A DNA stretch of 64,000 nucleotides from Wandonia haliotis (lineage in GTDB: Bacteria > Bacteroidota > Bacteroidia > Flavobacteriales_D > Crocinitomicaceae). Each line of letters starts with the position of its first letter. Positions within the stretch are counted from its first letter, which is position 1. The position numbers and the translations under genes are program-made. Below are positions 1-8,965 of the stretch, one piece after another. Location: NCBI RefSeq assembly GCF_039523435.1, contig NZ_BAAAFH010000022.1:372001-436000 (forward strand). Reading direction: 5' to 3'. Under the pieces are notes generated by a model that was not told the origin of the DNA, ran no database searches, and worked only from the letters and a program-made list of their open reading frames with translations.

Positions 1-2
1 AC

Positions 3-2078
3 GATCTGGCACTAGAGGCACTAAACAAGCAAATTGAAATTTCAAAAAAAATAGACACCTATAGAAAACTTATACATGCTCAAAAACTAGTCGGTGCGAT
101 CTATATCGAAACTGGTAGAATAAAAGAGGGAGAAGAACTACTGAACAAAACCTTTGATTATTTTGTAGCAAATGATGAAAAACAGAGTTTACCTTTTGTC
201 TACACCTATCTAGTCAAAGCAGACAGCATAAAAGGAGATTATAAGTCTGCTTTTGAACATTACAAGAAACTTGTTGAATATCGAGAATTAACAAAGGAGA
301 CAAAAGGGGATACAGAGAAGTTGGCTATTCGTTACGAGTTTGAAAAGAAAGAAGTCGTTGCTAAAGCAGAGTTAAAAACGAAACAGATCCAGCGCAATGT
401 AGCAATGCTTGGATTAGTTGTAACCTTCCTGATACTAATCGTCGTATTTTTCCTGTTTCGATTGAGAAATAAAAAAATAAAAATTGAAAAAGAAAATATA
501 GCGCTGTCTAAAAGAGAGGTAGAACGTATCGTAGAAACCGAACAATTTAAGGTTCGTTTATTGGCTAATATCTCACATGAATTCAGAACTCCTTTAACAC
601 TCATTAACGGACATCTGGAAGTCTTAGAAAAAAATGGAAGTGACGAAGATCAAATGCACTTTCAAGAGATGAAAAGTAGTAGTAAACATTTGCTACAGCT
701 CATCAATCAGCTACTGGAGTTATCAAAAATGGAAAGTACTTCCTATACCTTGAATTATAAAACCGGGTTTATTGTAGAAGAGACAAAAGCACTGGTAGAG
801 GCATTTTTCTCACTGGCAGAGCAGAAAAATATCCAGCTCAAATTTCAGCAGGAAACGAAACAACAAGATCCTTTTGTTTTTTCACAAGAGGCACTTTCAA
901 TTATTGTTTCTAACCTCTTATCAAACGCTTTTAAGTTCACACCTGATGGAGGAACAATCACTGTAGATGTCGCCACAAAAGAAGAGTTCTTTTTATTGAA
1001 AATAACGGATTCAGGTACAGGAATTGCTGCTGAACATATCCCCTATATTTTTGATCGTTTCTTTCAGATTGATAAGCCATCTAACAGAACATACGAAGGT
1101 TCCGGGATTGGATTAGCACTGGTTAAAGAATTAGCCCTATTGCACGGAGGGAAGGTGTCTGTTGAGTCCTCAATTGAACAGGGCGGAAGTACATTTTATG
1201 TTCAGTTGAAAAATGCACGTATGGAAAAACAAGTCGTTGCACAAGATACGAATACAGTGTTTATACAATCAGTAGAAAACCAAACATATACTTCTTCTCA
1301 GAATAAAGAATTACCTCTTGTATTGGTAGTTGAAGATCAAACTGAACTACGACGCTTTATCATTACAAATTTAGGGGACGAATATCGTTTTGCAGAAGCA
1401 AAAAATGGAAAAGAAGGAATTCAGTTAGCAGAAGAATTGGTTCCCGACCTGATCATCAGCGATATTATGATGCCCGACACAAGTGGTTTGATTTTATGCA
1501 AAACCCTGAAGGAAAACATATTTACATCGCACGTTCCTATCTTGCTATTAACTGCAAAAGCCGATCAAAATGATAAAATAGCCGGACTGGAAACAGGGGC
1601 CGATGACTATTTAACCAAACCATTTTCATTAGCAGAACTAAAGTTACGGGTACGAAATATAGTACGGACAAGACAATTACTCCGTCAAAAATTTGAAGGC
1701 ACCACTATCCCAACACCTGATGAATTACCAGAGTTGTCATCAAGAGATCGGGAACTTCTAGCCCAAATAAATGACAGCATTCAACACCACTTATCAGATC
1801 CACAGTTTGGTGTTCCCGAATTGGCAGATCAACTCTACTTTTCTTCGAGTAAACTCAACCGAAAAATGAAAAGCCTTACGGGAACCACTCCCGCAGAATA
1901 TATCCGAAATATTCGCTTGCAGAAAGCCGTTGAATTATTGAAGGAAGGGTTGAACGTAACTGAAGCCGGATGGGAAGTCGGATTTGAAGATGCGGTGTAC
2001 TTCAGTAAAGTATTTAAAAAACGATTCGGTCACCCACCTTCACGTGTAAACAGAGTGGATAGTTGTGCTATAAAATAA
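3..2078 (+). CDS. Hybrid two-component sensor kinase/response regulator with AraC output domain (5' partial)
   Basis: The reading frame is open from the left edge, so the start lies outside the window. The first ~100 residues look like TPR-type helices. A transmembrane helix follows (about nt 396-465), then a HisKA domain with the H-box motif ISHEFRTPL (nt ~563-590). A HATPase domain has the N-box SNLLSNAFKF and G-boxes ITDSGTGI and GSGIGLAL. A receiver domain has phospho-acceptor Asp in IISDIMMPD and Lys in YLTKPF. The C-terminus is an AraC-type double HTH ending VGFEDAVYFSKVFKKRFG. This one-protein phosphorelay layout is typical of Bacteroidota and usually senses an extracytoplasmic cue and switches a neighbouring or distant operon. 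The ligand cannot be told. A weak A/T-rich hairpin follows. Confidence 0.93.
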   Translation, partial: DLALEALNKQIEISKKIDTYRKLIHAQKLVGAIYIETGRIKEGEELLNKTFDYFVANDEKQSLPFVYTYLVKADSIKGDYKSAFEHYKKLVEYRELTKETKGDTEKLAIRYEFEKKEVVAKAELKTKQIQRNVAMLGLVVTFLILIVVFFLFRLRNKKIKIEKENIALSKREVERIVETEQFKVRLLANISHEFRTPLTLINGHLEVLEKNGSDEDQMHFQEMKSSSKHLLQLINQLLELSKMESTSYTLNYKTGFIVEETKALVEAFFSLAEQKNIQLKFQQETKQQDPFVFSQEALSIIVSNLLSNAFKFTPDGGTITVDVATKEEFFLLKITDSGTGIAAEHIPYIFDRFFQIDKPSNRTYEGSGIGLALVKELALLHGGKVSVESSIEQGGSTFYVQLKNARMEKQVVAQDTNTVFIQSVENQTYTSSQNKELPLVLVVEDQTELRRFIITNLGDEYRFAEAKNGKEGIQLAEELVPDLIISDIMMPDTSGLILCKTLKENIFTSHVPILLLTAKADQNDKIAGLETGADDYLTKPFSLAELKLRVRNIVRTRQLLRQKFEGTTIPTPDELPELSSRDRELLAQINDSIQHHLSDPQFGVPELADQLYFSSSKLNRKMKSLTGTTPAEYIRNIRLQKAVELLKEGLNVTEAGWEVGFEDAVYFSKVFKKRFGHPPSRVNRVDSCAIK

Positions 2079-2150
2079 GACATGTCACATCTGAAAATTG
2101 GTTATTCCTCCTATCCAATAGGAAAATGCCTCTCTTTTTGTAAGCCCCTT

Positions 2151-2170
2151 AAAAACAAACCCTTGTTTTT
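2151..2170 (+). terminator. Weak A/T-rich hairpin after the hybrid kinase
   Basis: An 8-bp perfect stem (aaaaacaa/ttgttttt) with loop accc lies 73 nt after the kinase stop. The 3' arm supplies the T-rich tract. It contains little GC, so termination strength is doubtful. Confidence 0.35.
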
Positions 2171-2236
2171 AACAAATGACTGAAAAACGCCAATATTTCG
2201 AATAAAAAGTACCAAGTTGAGAAGCTTTTGAGCAAG

Positions 2237-2244
2237 TACATTTG
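2237..2244 (+). promoter_or_regulatory. -7 box TACATTTG upstream of the XRE regulator
   Basis: An exact TAnnTTTG match ends only 5 nt before the ATG at 2250. A ttg at 2217-2219 could serve as the -33 element. Transcription would begin at about the ATG, so the mRNA is either leaderless or the real start is the ATG at 2280. Confidence 0.5.
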
Positions 2245-2249
2245 CACAG

Positions 2250-2627
2250 ATGAAAACTGCTGACAGAAATACAACGGAAATGCAACCAATAAAGGAACCA
2301 CATATTAATATCAAGCGACTTCGAGAACTAAAAAACTGGTCCCAGGAATTTATGGCAGACGCCCTTGGAATCTCGACACGTGCCTATTCTAAAATTGAAG
2401 CCGGAGAAACACAGTTAAGTATAAAACGACTCAATGAAATAAGTCAAATCCTGCAAGTAAACCCAATAAAGATATTAGTATTCGATTCTCAAAGTATTTT
2501 CTCCGATAAACAAAATACACCTGATTCTTCAAAATTAATCGCGCAATACGAAAAAACGATCCGTGTACTCGAAGAGCAAATTCAACTCTTAAAATCCTTA
2601 TTAAATCTCTCTCAGAATTCCGTTTGA
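2250..2627 (+). CDS. XRE-family transcriptional regulator
   Basis: A 125-residue protein with an N-terminal Cro/C1-type helix-turn-helix at residues ~20-75 (IKRLRELKNWSQEFMADALG, then ISTRAYSKIEAGE). A linker and a C-terminal amphipathic helix (residues ~95-118, IAQYEKTIRVLEEQIQLLKS) look like a short coiled coil for dimerisation. It is a cytoplasmic DNA-binding protein; its operator is unknown. The ATG at 2250 sits 5 nt behind a -7 box, so the ATG at 2280 (MQPIKEPH) is a credible alternative start giving 115 residues. It is separated by ~200 nt from the following membrane protein, which has its own -7 box. Confidence 0.85.
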   Translation: MKTADRNTTEMQPIKEPHINIKRLRELKNWSQEFMADALGISTRAYSKIEAGETQLSIKRLNEISQILQVNPIKILVFDSQSIFSDKQNTPDSSKLIAQYEKTIRVLEEQIQLLKSLLNLSQNSV

Positions 2628-2808
2628 CTCTGGCAGTTTACCCCAATAGTATTGTTGTTTCTATCCGTTATATTTAATTAAACAGTCCTGTTCTTCATCA
2701 GCTTGCTACCGGAAATTACAATCACTGATTTACAGCATCTGACATTGTCTCTTTCATGTTCTTTTTCGTAAAAATTATCGTTTATCATTAATTTTATACT
2801 GTTTTTCG

Positions 2809-2816
2809 TATATTTG
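2809..2816 (+). promoter_or_regulatory. -7 box TATATTTG
   Basis: An exact TAnnTTTG match ends 13 nt before the ATG at 2830 and could drive the 2830-5144 run. No clear -33 TTG is visible at the expected distance. Confidence 0.45.
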
Positions 2817-2829
2817 TCAAAAAAATAGT

Positions 2830-3333
2830 ATGAATAAAGCCCCCTTACTTTTTACATTGATCTGCTTCGTCCTGTACCTGACACTCCGTCATTTCACAGG
2901 TGAAATATGGATATCGCTGCTAGTATTTATCCCCCCTGTCGGGCTTCTTATTACCAACCTGGCTCTCCGAAAAAACCTACGCTATAAATCATGGTTTATA
3001 CGTTATCTGGGCTTTCTTCTTGAAAAAAAAGAATTTACGACCAACAGTACTATTTCAACAGATCTGCTATTTGACAAACTTCTGGAGATTATACAAGATT
3101 CTGAATTTCAGTTATTAGACGCGGATAAAACAAGTTTCAGTCTACTCTGTGGAACCTCTGTTAATTTCTGGACCTGGGGTGAAAATATTTACATTCAGTT
3201 AGAACCCGGTGAAGGCTCTACCACACATTTACAGTTTGTTTCTACCAATCTGTTCGGAGGATCTTCGTGGAACAGGAATACAAATAACTATTCATCTTTT
3301 ATCAATTCACTTGAAGACTCACTAACCATTTGA
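2830..3333 (+). CDS. Hypothetical membrane protein, two N-terminal TM helices
   Basis: A 167-residue protein I do not recognise. Residues ~5-20 and ~26-46 are strongly hydrophobic (LLFTLICFVLYLTL and ISLLVFIPPVGLLITNLAL). The rest looks like a soluble alpha/beta domain rich in Asn, Ser and Thr at the end. Its stop is followed after a single base by the ATG of the small HTH gene, and the MutS-like gene follows after 4 nt. The three are almost certainly one transcript, which suggests a membrane-associated role for the set. No catalytic motif is visible. Confidence 0.7.
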   Translation: MNKAPLLFTLICFVLYLTLRHFTGEIWISLLVFIPPVGLLITNLALRKNLRYKSWFIRYLGFLLEKKEFTTNSTISTDLLFDKLLEIIQDSEFQLLDADKTSFSLLCGTSVNFWTWGENIYIQLEPGEGSTTHLQFVSTNLFGGSSWNRNTNNYSSFINSLEDSLTI

Positions 3334-3334
3334 T

Positions 3335-3550
3335 ATGGCAATAATTGTAAACCTTGATGTAATGCTTGCCAAACGAAAAATGCAAGTAAAAGAGCTTTCT
3401 GAAATTGTTGGGGTATCGGTCGTGAACCTTTCTATTCTGAAACAAAGTAAAGCGAAAGCAATACGATTTTCAACACTGGAAGCCATTTGTAAAGCACTGG
3501 ATTGTCAGCCCGGTGATATTCTTGAGTTTGTTGAAACTCCCAATTCCTGA
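3335..3550 (+). CDS. Small Cro/C1-type HTH regulator (YozG-like)
   Basis: A 71-residue protein that is almost entirely one helix-turn-helix domain, with LAKRKMQVKELSEIVGVSVV followed by NLSILKQSKAKAIRFSTLEA and the closing CQPGDILEF motif. This ending is typical of the short YozG-type XRE family, often encoded beside small membrane proteins. It begins one base after the preceding stop and ends four bases before the ATG of the MutS-like gene. A local autoregulator of this three-gene unit is the simplest inference. Confidence 0.85.
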   Translation: MAIIVNLDVMLAKRKMQVKELSEIVGVSVVNLSILKQSKAKAIRFSTLEAICKALDCQPGDILEFVETPNS

Positions 3551-3554
3551 ACCT

Positions 3555-5144
3555 ATGTTGTTTCGAAGAAAAAAGAAAACACTCCAAAAACTAGAGTCCC
3601 GGTTTGGTCATCTAAAAACAGAGGGCTTTAATTTTCAGCTAATAACGCGCTATACTGCTCATAAAGATCATTCAAGCACTTTTCAGGAAATTTCAAATCA
3701 AACAGGTAATGATCTTGACTTTGATCTCTTCTTTTGTTTCGTGGATCGTACTTCTTCAAAGATTGGACAACAATTTTTATACGATCGATTAAAAACAATA
3801 GATGATCGGACAGAAGAATTTGTCGTTCAGGAAAAAATCATCACATATCTTGAAAAAAATCCCAAAGAACAGCTTGAAATACAATATTTACTCAACAAAT
3901 TAAATAACCATCAGACCTATTACATTCCTGATTTATTCCAAAAAGAAATTGAAAGGAAACCCAAATGGTTTTTCCTGTTTCCTATTCTTTCCTTCACAGC
4001 TATTTTATCTATTTTACTGTCTTTTTTCAATCCGAATGTTGCCCTTATTCTCTTCGGGTTATTTCCCATCAACATCTTAATTCACTACGGATTAAAAAGA
4101 AAAACCACTTTATTCCTCAATTCGGTTCCTTCATTACTGGCGATGGGAGCTGTAGCCAAAAACCTGTTAAAAGTAAAAGTGATCCGGGACTCTTTCTCTG
4201 AAATTTCCCCCTCCATTAAGGTAATTGCTTCCATCCGACGAAATATGTCCTTTTTTAAACTGGAACAAAAAGTAGACAGTGATATGGAAGCAGCCTATTG
4301 GTTTTTACTGGAACTAATAAAGATCACCTTCTTACTGGAACCTCTCCTCTTGTTTAGCTCACTTGATAAACTTCAAAACAAGGCAAAAGATATCGAAAAT
4401 GTCTTTCGCTTTATTGGTCAAGTAGACACATTCGTATCTGTTGCATCACTGCGAAAAGGAGAACCATACTGCACTCCAACGATCAATAAGAACAACCGTA
4501 CTATTCAGTTCACTGACCTCAGACATCCGTTGGTCCCTCATTGTGTTCCTAATTCTGTTGACACCCAAAAATCGATTCTATTGACAGGTTCTAACATGTC
4601 TGGCAAAACAACCTTCATTCGATCCATCGGACTCAACTATATTTCCGGAATAGCCTTAAACACTTGTTTTGCTTCTGCTGCCTCTCTGCCTGTTGCCAGA
4701 CTCTTTTCGGTTATTCGTATTGAAGATGATGTACTAAATGCCAGTAGTTATTTTTACAGGGAAGTAGATGAAATAAAAGAAATTATTGAACAATCAGGAA
4801 AGTCAACCCGGTCAATTATTTTATTGGATGAACTCTTTAAAGGGACCAATACTGCAGAGCGTATAGCAGCAGCAAAAGCTGTTCTCTCTTATCTTGAGCA
4901 GCAGAATAGTCAAATCTTTGTTTCGACACACGATATTGAATTGACAACTTTACTAGGCGATAAATTCGACCTTTTCCACTTCACTGAATCTATCGTTGAT
5001 TCAAGCATTTATTTTGACTACAAAATCAAAAAAGGAATATCACAAAGTGGAAATGCACTCAAAATTATAGCTATTCACCAATACCCCGAAGCAATTGTAA
5101 AAGAGGCAGAAGAATTACTTCATACGATGAAACGGAATTACTAA
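3555..5144 (+). CDS. Membrane-anchored MutS-like ABC ATPase
   Basis: A 529-residue protein with the C-terminal MutS ATPase domain: Walker A TGSNMSGKTTF (residue ~345), Walker B SIILLDELFKGTN (residue ~422-434), and a following STHDIEL. The N-terminal mismatch-recognition domains of true MutS are absent. In their place are a short helical region and two adjacent hydrophobic segments (residues ~138-180, WFFLFPILSFTAILSILLSF and VALILFGLFPINILIHYGL), implying a membrane anchor. I chose ATG 3555 over an upstream in-frame GTG at 3513 because it avoids overlap with the HTH gene. Proteins of this shape occur across Bacteroidota and are often labelled mismatch repair, but canonical repair is unlikely given the missing domains. 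Confidence 0.85.
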   Translation: MLFRRKKKTLQKLESRFGHLKTEGFNFQLITRYTAHKDHSSTFQEISNQTGNDLDFDLFFCFVDRTSSKIGQQFLYDRLKTIDDRTEEFVVQEKIITYLEKNPKEQLEIQYLLNKLNNHQTYYIPDLFQKEIERKPKWFFLFPILSFTAILSILLSFFNPNVALILFGLFPINILIHYGLKRKTTLFLNSVPSLLAMGAVAKNLLKVKVIRDSFSEISPSIKVIASIRRNMSFFKLEQKVDSDMEAAYWFLLELIKITFLLEPLLLFSSLDKLQNKAKDIENVFRFIGQVDTFVSVASLRKGEPYCTPTINKNNRTIQFTDLRHPLVPHCVPNSVDTQKSILLTGSNMSGKTTFIRSIGLNYISGIALNTCFASAASLPVARLFSVIRIEDDVLNASSYFYREVDEIKEIIEQSGKSTRSIILLDELFKGTNTAERIAAAKAVLSYLEQQNSQIFVSTHDIELTTLLGDKFDLFHFTESIVDSSIYFDYKIKKGISQSGNALKIIAIHQYPEAIVKEAEELLHTMKRNY

Positions 5145-5284
5145 CAGTCACTTTTCAATACCCCATCTATTTCGAAAAAAGATACTATAAGGAATGATAA
5201 AGTAGTAAATTACCCCACGGGAAACAAGAAAATAGCGGTAAACTCGTTTCTCTACTATCAGAAGGCATTTTATTGTAAATAAGC

Positions 5285-5845
5285 ATGAAAGATATTATTT
5301 TATCACATATCGATATCTCCGATCATCAATATGAGCTTTTACTCAGTGTAGCAACGAGACATCATGTTCCGAAAGGTCAGCTACTATTCCGTCCGTCAAA
5401 ACCGAATCTCAAGTACCTGTTTCTGGAAAAGGGACTCTTGCGTGGTTATAAGGTTATCGACGGAAAAGAATACACGCATCATTTTTATTTTCCGAAATGG
5501 TTTGCAACCGATTATAAAAGTTATTTAACCGAAAAAGCAAGTGATCTTTTTATTGAGACCCTAACCGATGTTGACTACTATGCATTCAACAAGAAGGATC
5601 TTTTACATCTTTTCAGCACACAACATGCGTTTGAAAAACTGGGAAGGATTATTGCGGAAGAAGCATTCCTGCAAACTGTTGAAAAGTTGTCCGATATGCA
5701 AGTTCTCAATTTAGAAGAACGTTATAAGAATTTGCTCAACAAGAATCCCGAACTTTTTCAGAAAGTTCCTCAACGACATATTGCGTCTTATTTAGGCGTA
5801 GCAGAACAAAGTTTAAGCCGGATAAAAAACAACCTCATTTCTTAA
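5285..5845 (+). CDS. Crp/Fnr-family transcriptional regulator
   Basis: A 186-residue protein. Residues ~10-115 form a cyclic-nucleotide-binding-type beta barrel (HHVPKGQLLFRPSKPNLKYL, LEKGLLRGYKVIDGKEYTHH). The C-terminus has a compact HTH (VPQRHIASYLGVAEQSLSRI). The glycine/arginine phosphate-binding cassette of true cAMP receptors is not evident, as is common in Bacteroidota members, so the effector is unknown. It lies 65 nt upstream of two secreted protease genes on the same strand and may regulate them. Confidence 0.88.
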   Translation: MKDIILSHIDISDHQYELLLSVATRHHVPKGQLLFRPSKPNLKYLFLEKGLLRGYKVIDGKEYTHHFYFPKWFATDYKSYLTEKASDLFIETLTDVDYYAFNKKDLLHLFSTQHAFEKLGRIIAEEAFLQTVEKLSDMQVLNLEERYKNLLNKNPELFQKVPQRHIASYLGVAEQSLSRIKNNLIS

Positions 5846-5910
5846 CAAATGTGATTGTCCGGTATTTTCACGGGACCTAACTTCGCAGAGAATCAAAAAA
5901 TGAAAAACCC

Positions 5911-7032
5911 ATGTACAAAAACATGTTCGTCCTATTATTCTGCTTACTACCCGGAATTTACCAGGCGCAATCTCACTTATCAGAACATGAAACAGGTTGT
6001 CAATTTCTACTTCCCTGGACTTGTGAAACCTGTACTTTTACCTGGACAGGAGATTGTTTAAATCGCATACCAGAAGGGAAAGGTGTTCTTACCGTTTTTA
6101 ACGAGGGAGAAGAAATAATGTGGTACGACGGAGAAATGAAAAATGGAAGATTTGATGGCTTGGGAAAGTACCGGGACGGAATGAATCAATTCGAAGGAAA
6201 TTTTAAAAATGGAATGTATATTGGCAATAATCCGTATGTAATCAACAAGAATGCACGTATCGACACGACGAAATTCAATCAAACAGCTGACTGGGAAGAA
6301 AAAACAGTTGTTACAAAACAAATAGACAACCTCCATTTCACATTTCCTGCTAAAGGATATGCCTATGAAAACAGGGATGCACTTGTTGAAAAATGTTTAC
6401 TTGCCATTCAGGAAAACTGCCGTTTAATTAACGATACAAGCTTTACGGAATTTACCCGGATTCATTTTGTCACCTCCAAAAAAGAAATGCTTTTACAGGC
6501 TGGTTATTATGTCAATGCACTGGCCAACATTGACGCAAGAACTATACACATGAAAGTAACCAACGAGAACAGTGACGAAGAAAGTAGCATTACCAATCCT
6601 CCGATCCAACATGAAACGATGCATATTGTTTCAATGACAGCCTGGGGTCGGCCTGCAGAAGGTAATAACTGGTTAAACGAGGGATTAGCTACTTATTCAG
6701 AAAACAATTGCTCAGGATATATCGTCGCTGAATTATACCGGTACTTCTTAGAAGAAAACAAGTTGGTTCCGTTGGAATCTCTGGCCTATCAGTTTTATCA
6801 AACAGAAGAAATGATTAGTTATCACCAATCGGCTTATGTTGTGGAATATTTGATTTCAAATTATGGGTTGCCTAAGTTTGAAACACTGTGGAAAAGTGGA
6901 TTTTCAAGTATGCAAAACATCTATGGCTTCTCCCCTGCTCAACTGGAAACAGAAATAAATAAGTCGTTGCTGAAAACTCATCCCAAATCGCCAAAAATTA
7001 ACTGGGAACTCATACAGAAAGGTTGTAAATAA
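5911..7032 (+). CDS. Secreted MORN-repeat protein with HExxH metallopeptidase domain
   Basis: A 373-residue protein with a signal peptide (MFVLLFCLLPGIYQAQS; the ATG at 5923 is an equally good start). Two or three MORN-type repeats follow (YDGEMKNGRFDGLGKYRDG, FEGNFKNGMYIGN). The C-terminal half holds a zinc motif HETMH and, downstream, WLNEGLATYSE with the third-ligand Glu, the arrangement of gluzincin (peptidase MA-like) enzymes. It is likely exported and periplasmic or surface exposed. It ends with TAA directly abutting the ATG of the S41 peptidase gene, so the two are co-transcribed. The substrate is unknown. Confidence 0.82.
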   Translation: MYKNMFVLLFCLLPGIYQAQSHLSEHETGCQFLLPWTCETCTFTWTGDCLNRIPEGKGVLTVFNEGEEIMWYDGEMKNGRFDGLGKYRDGMNQFEGNFKNGMYIGNNPYVINKNARIDTTKFNQTADWEEKTVVTKQIDNLHFTFPAKGYAYENRDALVEKCLLAIQENCRLINDTSFTEFTRIHFVTSKKEMLLQAGYYVNALANIDARTIHMKVTNENSDEESSITNPPIQHETMHIVSMTAWGRPAEGNNWLNEGLATYSENNCSGYIVAELYRYFLEENKLVPLESLAYQFYQTEEMISYHQSAYVVEYLISNYGLPKFETLWKSGFSSMQNIYGFSPAQLETEINKSLLKTHPKSPKINWELIQKGCK

Positions 7033-8358
7033 ATGAGAAAGAAGCTCTTTATCCTGTTCATACTGGCAGTGTACATTCAGACGGGGTGTGCACAGGATAC
7101 TATTCCAAAAAAATATACCGTACATGAAGTCATAGCCAAATCGGAGTACATGGCCGATTTAGAACAACTGGTAAAGGCCGTTAAACGCAATCATCCTCAA
7201 CCTTATACCTTTATAACCCCGGAAGAGTTTGATCTTTTTGTCAGGCGAAAAAAGGAATCAATTTCGGATGCAACTACAATGAGTGAATTTGTATGGCTCT
7301 GCAAATCTGTAGTAGCACTTGTCGGGTGTGGGCATACCTCAACATCTGTTGACAATGTACTGGAATTATCCCCGTCTCTCTTTTTTCCTTTGGAAGTCAT
7401 GTATGTAGAAGATCAACTCTACATTACTGACCCCCTGAACAATGCTGATGTACTGGATCAGGGAATGGAAGTCATATCAATCAATGGTATTGACGTAAAA
7501 ACGCTGAAAAGAGAACTAAACGCAGTGATTAACTCTGACGGATACATTTCCAGTCTCCGGGAACTGCAAACGAATATGAACTTCAGATCCCATTGTGCCT
7601 TTCAACTTGGTTTTCCGGAAACCTATACCATCGAAATTCGTACCAATACCGGTCTAAAATCAATCGAACTAAAACCCTCGGATCAATCTCCTTTAAAAGG
7701 CAATGATCTAAACCCGTGTCCGGATAACCTATGTTTTCAAATGGATGCTGATCATTCACTGGGGAAAATAACTATCAAAAGTTTCAATTATTACAACGAC
7801 AATCTCCCTCTATTCCAATCCTTCATTGACAGTTGTTTTAAAGAACTTGAACTTTCCCAACCGGACAACCTGGTAATTGATCTGAGAAATAACTACGGAG
7901 GGGATCCGTATTGTACCTCCTATTTACTCCAATATCTCATGGAACAACCCTTTCGTTATTTCAGAAAAGGTTCAACAAAATGGTATAAGGATTTGGAACA
8001 ACTTCTCCCTGTAAAACAGAACCGATTCAAAGGCAATTTATACCTGTTAATCAACGGGGGCTGTTTTTCATCAACAGGGCACTTTCTTTCGTTAGTAAAA
8101 GCGCATCTGAATGCTGTATTCGTCGGTCAGGAAACGGGAGCAACCTTTAGTTGCAACGCCAATCCTACTTCATTTTTATTGAACAACACCGGGATTCAGG
8201 TCTCTGTGGCTACAGAAATTTATCAAACGGATGTAAGCGGATTTTCAAAAAATGAAGGAATATTCCCCGATTATTTCATTACACCTAAACTAAATGACAT
8301 CCTAACAAACAAAGACCTGGAAATGGAAAAAGTAGTTCAATTGATCTATGAGAACTAA
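7033..8358 (+). CDS. S41-family (C-terminal-processing-like) peptidase
   Basis: A 441-residue exported protein. The N-terminus MRKKLFILFILAVYIQTGCA is a signal peptide with a possible lipobox at Cys18. The S41 core is recognisable: NLVIDLRNNYGGDPYCTSYL and LLINGGCFSSTGHFLSLVKA. The nucleophile is probably a Ser in the latter motif, followed by Lys in VKA. A PDZ-like stretch (GMEVISINGIDVKTL, residues ~145-160) precedes the core. Its ATG follows the upstream metallopeptidase stop with no gap, so the pair acts together in envelope proteolysis. The partner and substrate cannot be inferred. Confidence 0.85.
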   Translation: MRKKLFILFILAVYIQTGCAQDTIPKKYTVHEVIAKSEYMADLEQLVKAVKRNHPQPYTFITPEEFDLFVRRKKESISDATTMSEFVWLCKSVVALVGCGHTSTSVDNVLELSPSLFFPLEVMYVEDQLYITDPLNNADVLDQGMEVISINGIDVKTLKRELNAVINSDGYISSLRELQTNMNFRSHCAFQLGFPETYTIEIRTNTGLKSIELKPSDQSPLKGNDLNPCPDNLCFQMDADHSLGKITIKSFNYYNDNLPLFQSFIDSCFKELELSQPDNLVIDLRNNYGGDPYCTSYLLQYLMEQPFRYFRKGSTKWYKDLEQLLPVKQNRFKGNLYLLINGGCFSSTGHFLSLVKAHLNAVFVGQETGATFSCNANPTSFLLNNTGIQVSVATEIYQTDVSGFSKNEGIFPDYFITPKLNDILTNKDLEMEKVVQLIYEN

Positions 8359-8375
8359 GACTGGTTTAACATCTT

Positions 8376-8912
8376 TCACTCGCGTTCAAAAGTGATCCTT
8401 ATTTTTTCTGCATCCGATATAATCTCAACAATGACTTCCTGACCATTTTCTTCTATTACCCGAACCATATCCATTTTAAAGTTAGGATTCCCGGTATCCA
8501 GCATAAAAGAACTTGACGAAATATTCTTTTTCACCAAGAAAGAATCCTCAAAGAGAACAAAAAAATTCCCCGAAAACGCGCTCGTGTATAAATATATCTG
8601 GTACGAGTCACCTTTCAAACGTTGCTCGAAGTCAGCATTCATCAATCGAAGAAAAAGAGGACCACCCAAAATACCCAAAAATGGTGCAACAAAAAGAGGA
8701 AGAACTAGAGTTGTTACTGTAAAAAATCTCACACTATGCCATTTCCAGTTCTTCACAGCTAAGTACAACGAAACAATAAACCAGACACCCCAAATAGTGC
8801 GGGATGTCCATACTCCAGTTATCGTGTAAGTAAAAAAGAGTACATCAGCCACTAACAAGTAATTGACAAGAACAGATATTAGCAGATAGATAAGAATTTT
8901 CGATCGTTTCAT
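8376..8912 (-). CDS. Hypothetical integral membrane protein
   Basis: A 178-residue protein. The ATG at 8912 is preferred over the TTG one codon upstream. Three or four hydrophobic helices fill residues ~8-30, ~38-55 and ~62-85 (ILIYLLISVLVNYLLVADVL, FFTVTTLVLPLFVAPFLGIL). The C-terminal ~80 residues are soluble and end in a beta-rich stretch rich in Glu. I do not recognise the family. It converges with the S41 gene and lies downstream of uvrC on the same strand. Confidence 0.65.
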   Translation of the reverse strand: MKRSKILIYLLISVLVNYLLVADVLFFTYTITGVWTSRTIWGVWFIVSLYLAVKNWKWHSVRFFTVTTLVLPLFVAPFLGILGGPLFLRLMNADFEQRLKGDSYQIYLYTSAFSGNFFVLFEDSFLVKKNISSSSFMLDTGNPNFKMDMVRVIEENGQEVIVEIISDAEKIRITFERE

Positions 8913-8965
8913 CAAAGTCTAAACGAAGTACAACCGTACTTATTTCTGTCCGGAATTAAAAGATT

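Noticed and set aside
2111..2314. Minus-strand 67-codon frame antisense to the XRE gene leader
   Set aside because: Overlaps the XRE start and promoter; hydrophobic composition is a by-product of the complementary strand.
5855..6061. 68-codon frame overlapping the start of the MORN protease
   Set aside because: The frame used by the MORN protein carries a signal peptide and repeats; the other is a shadow.
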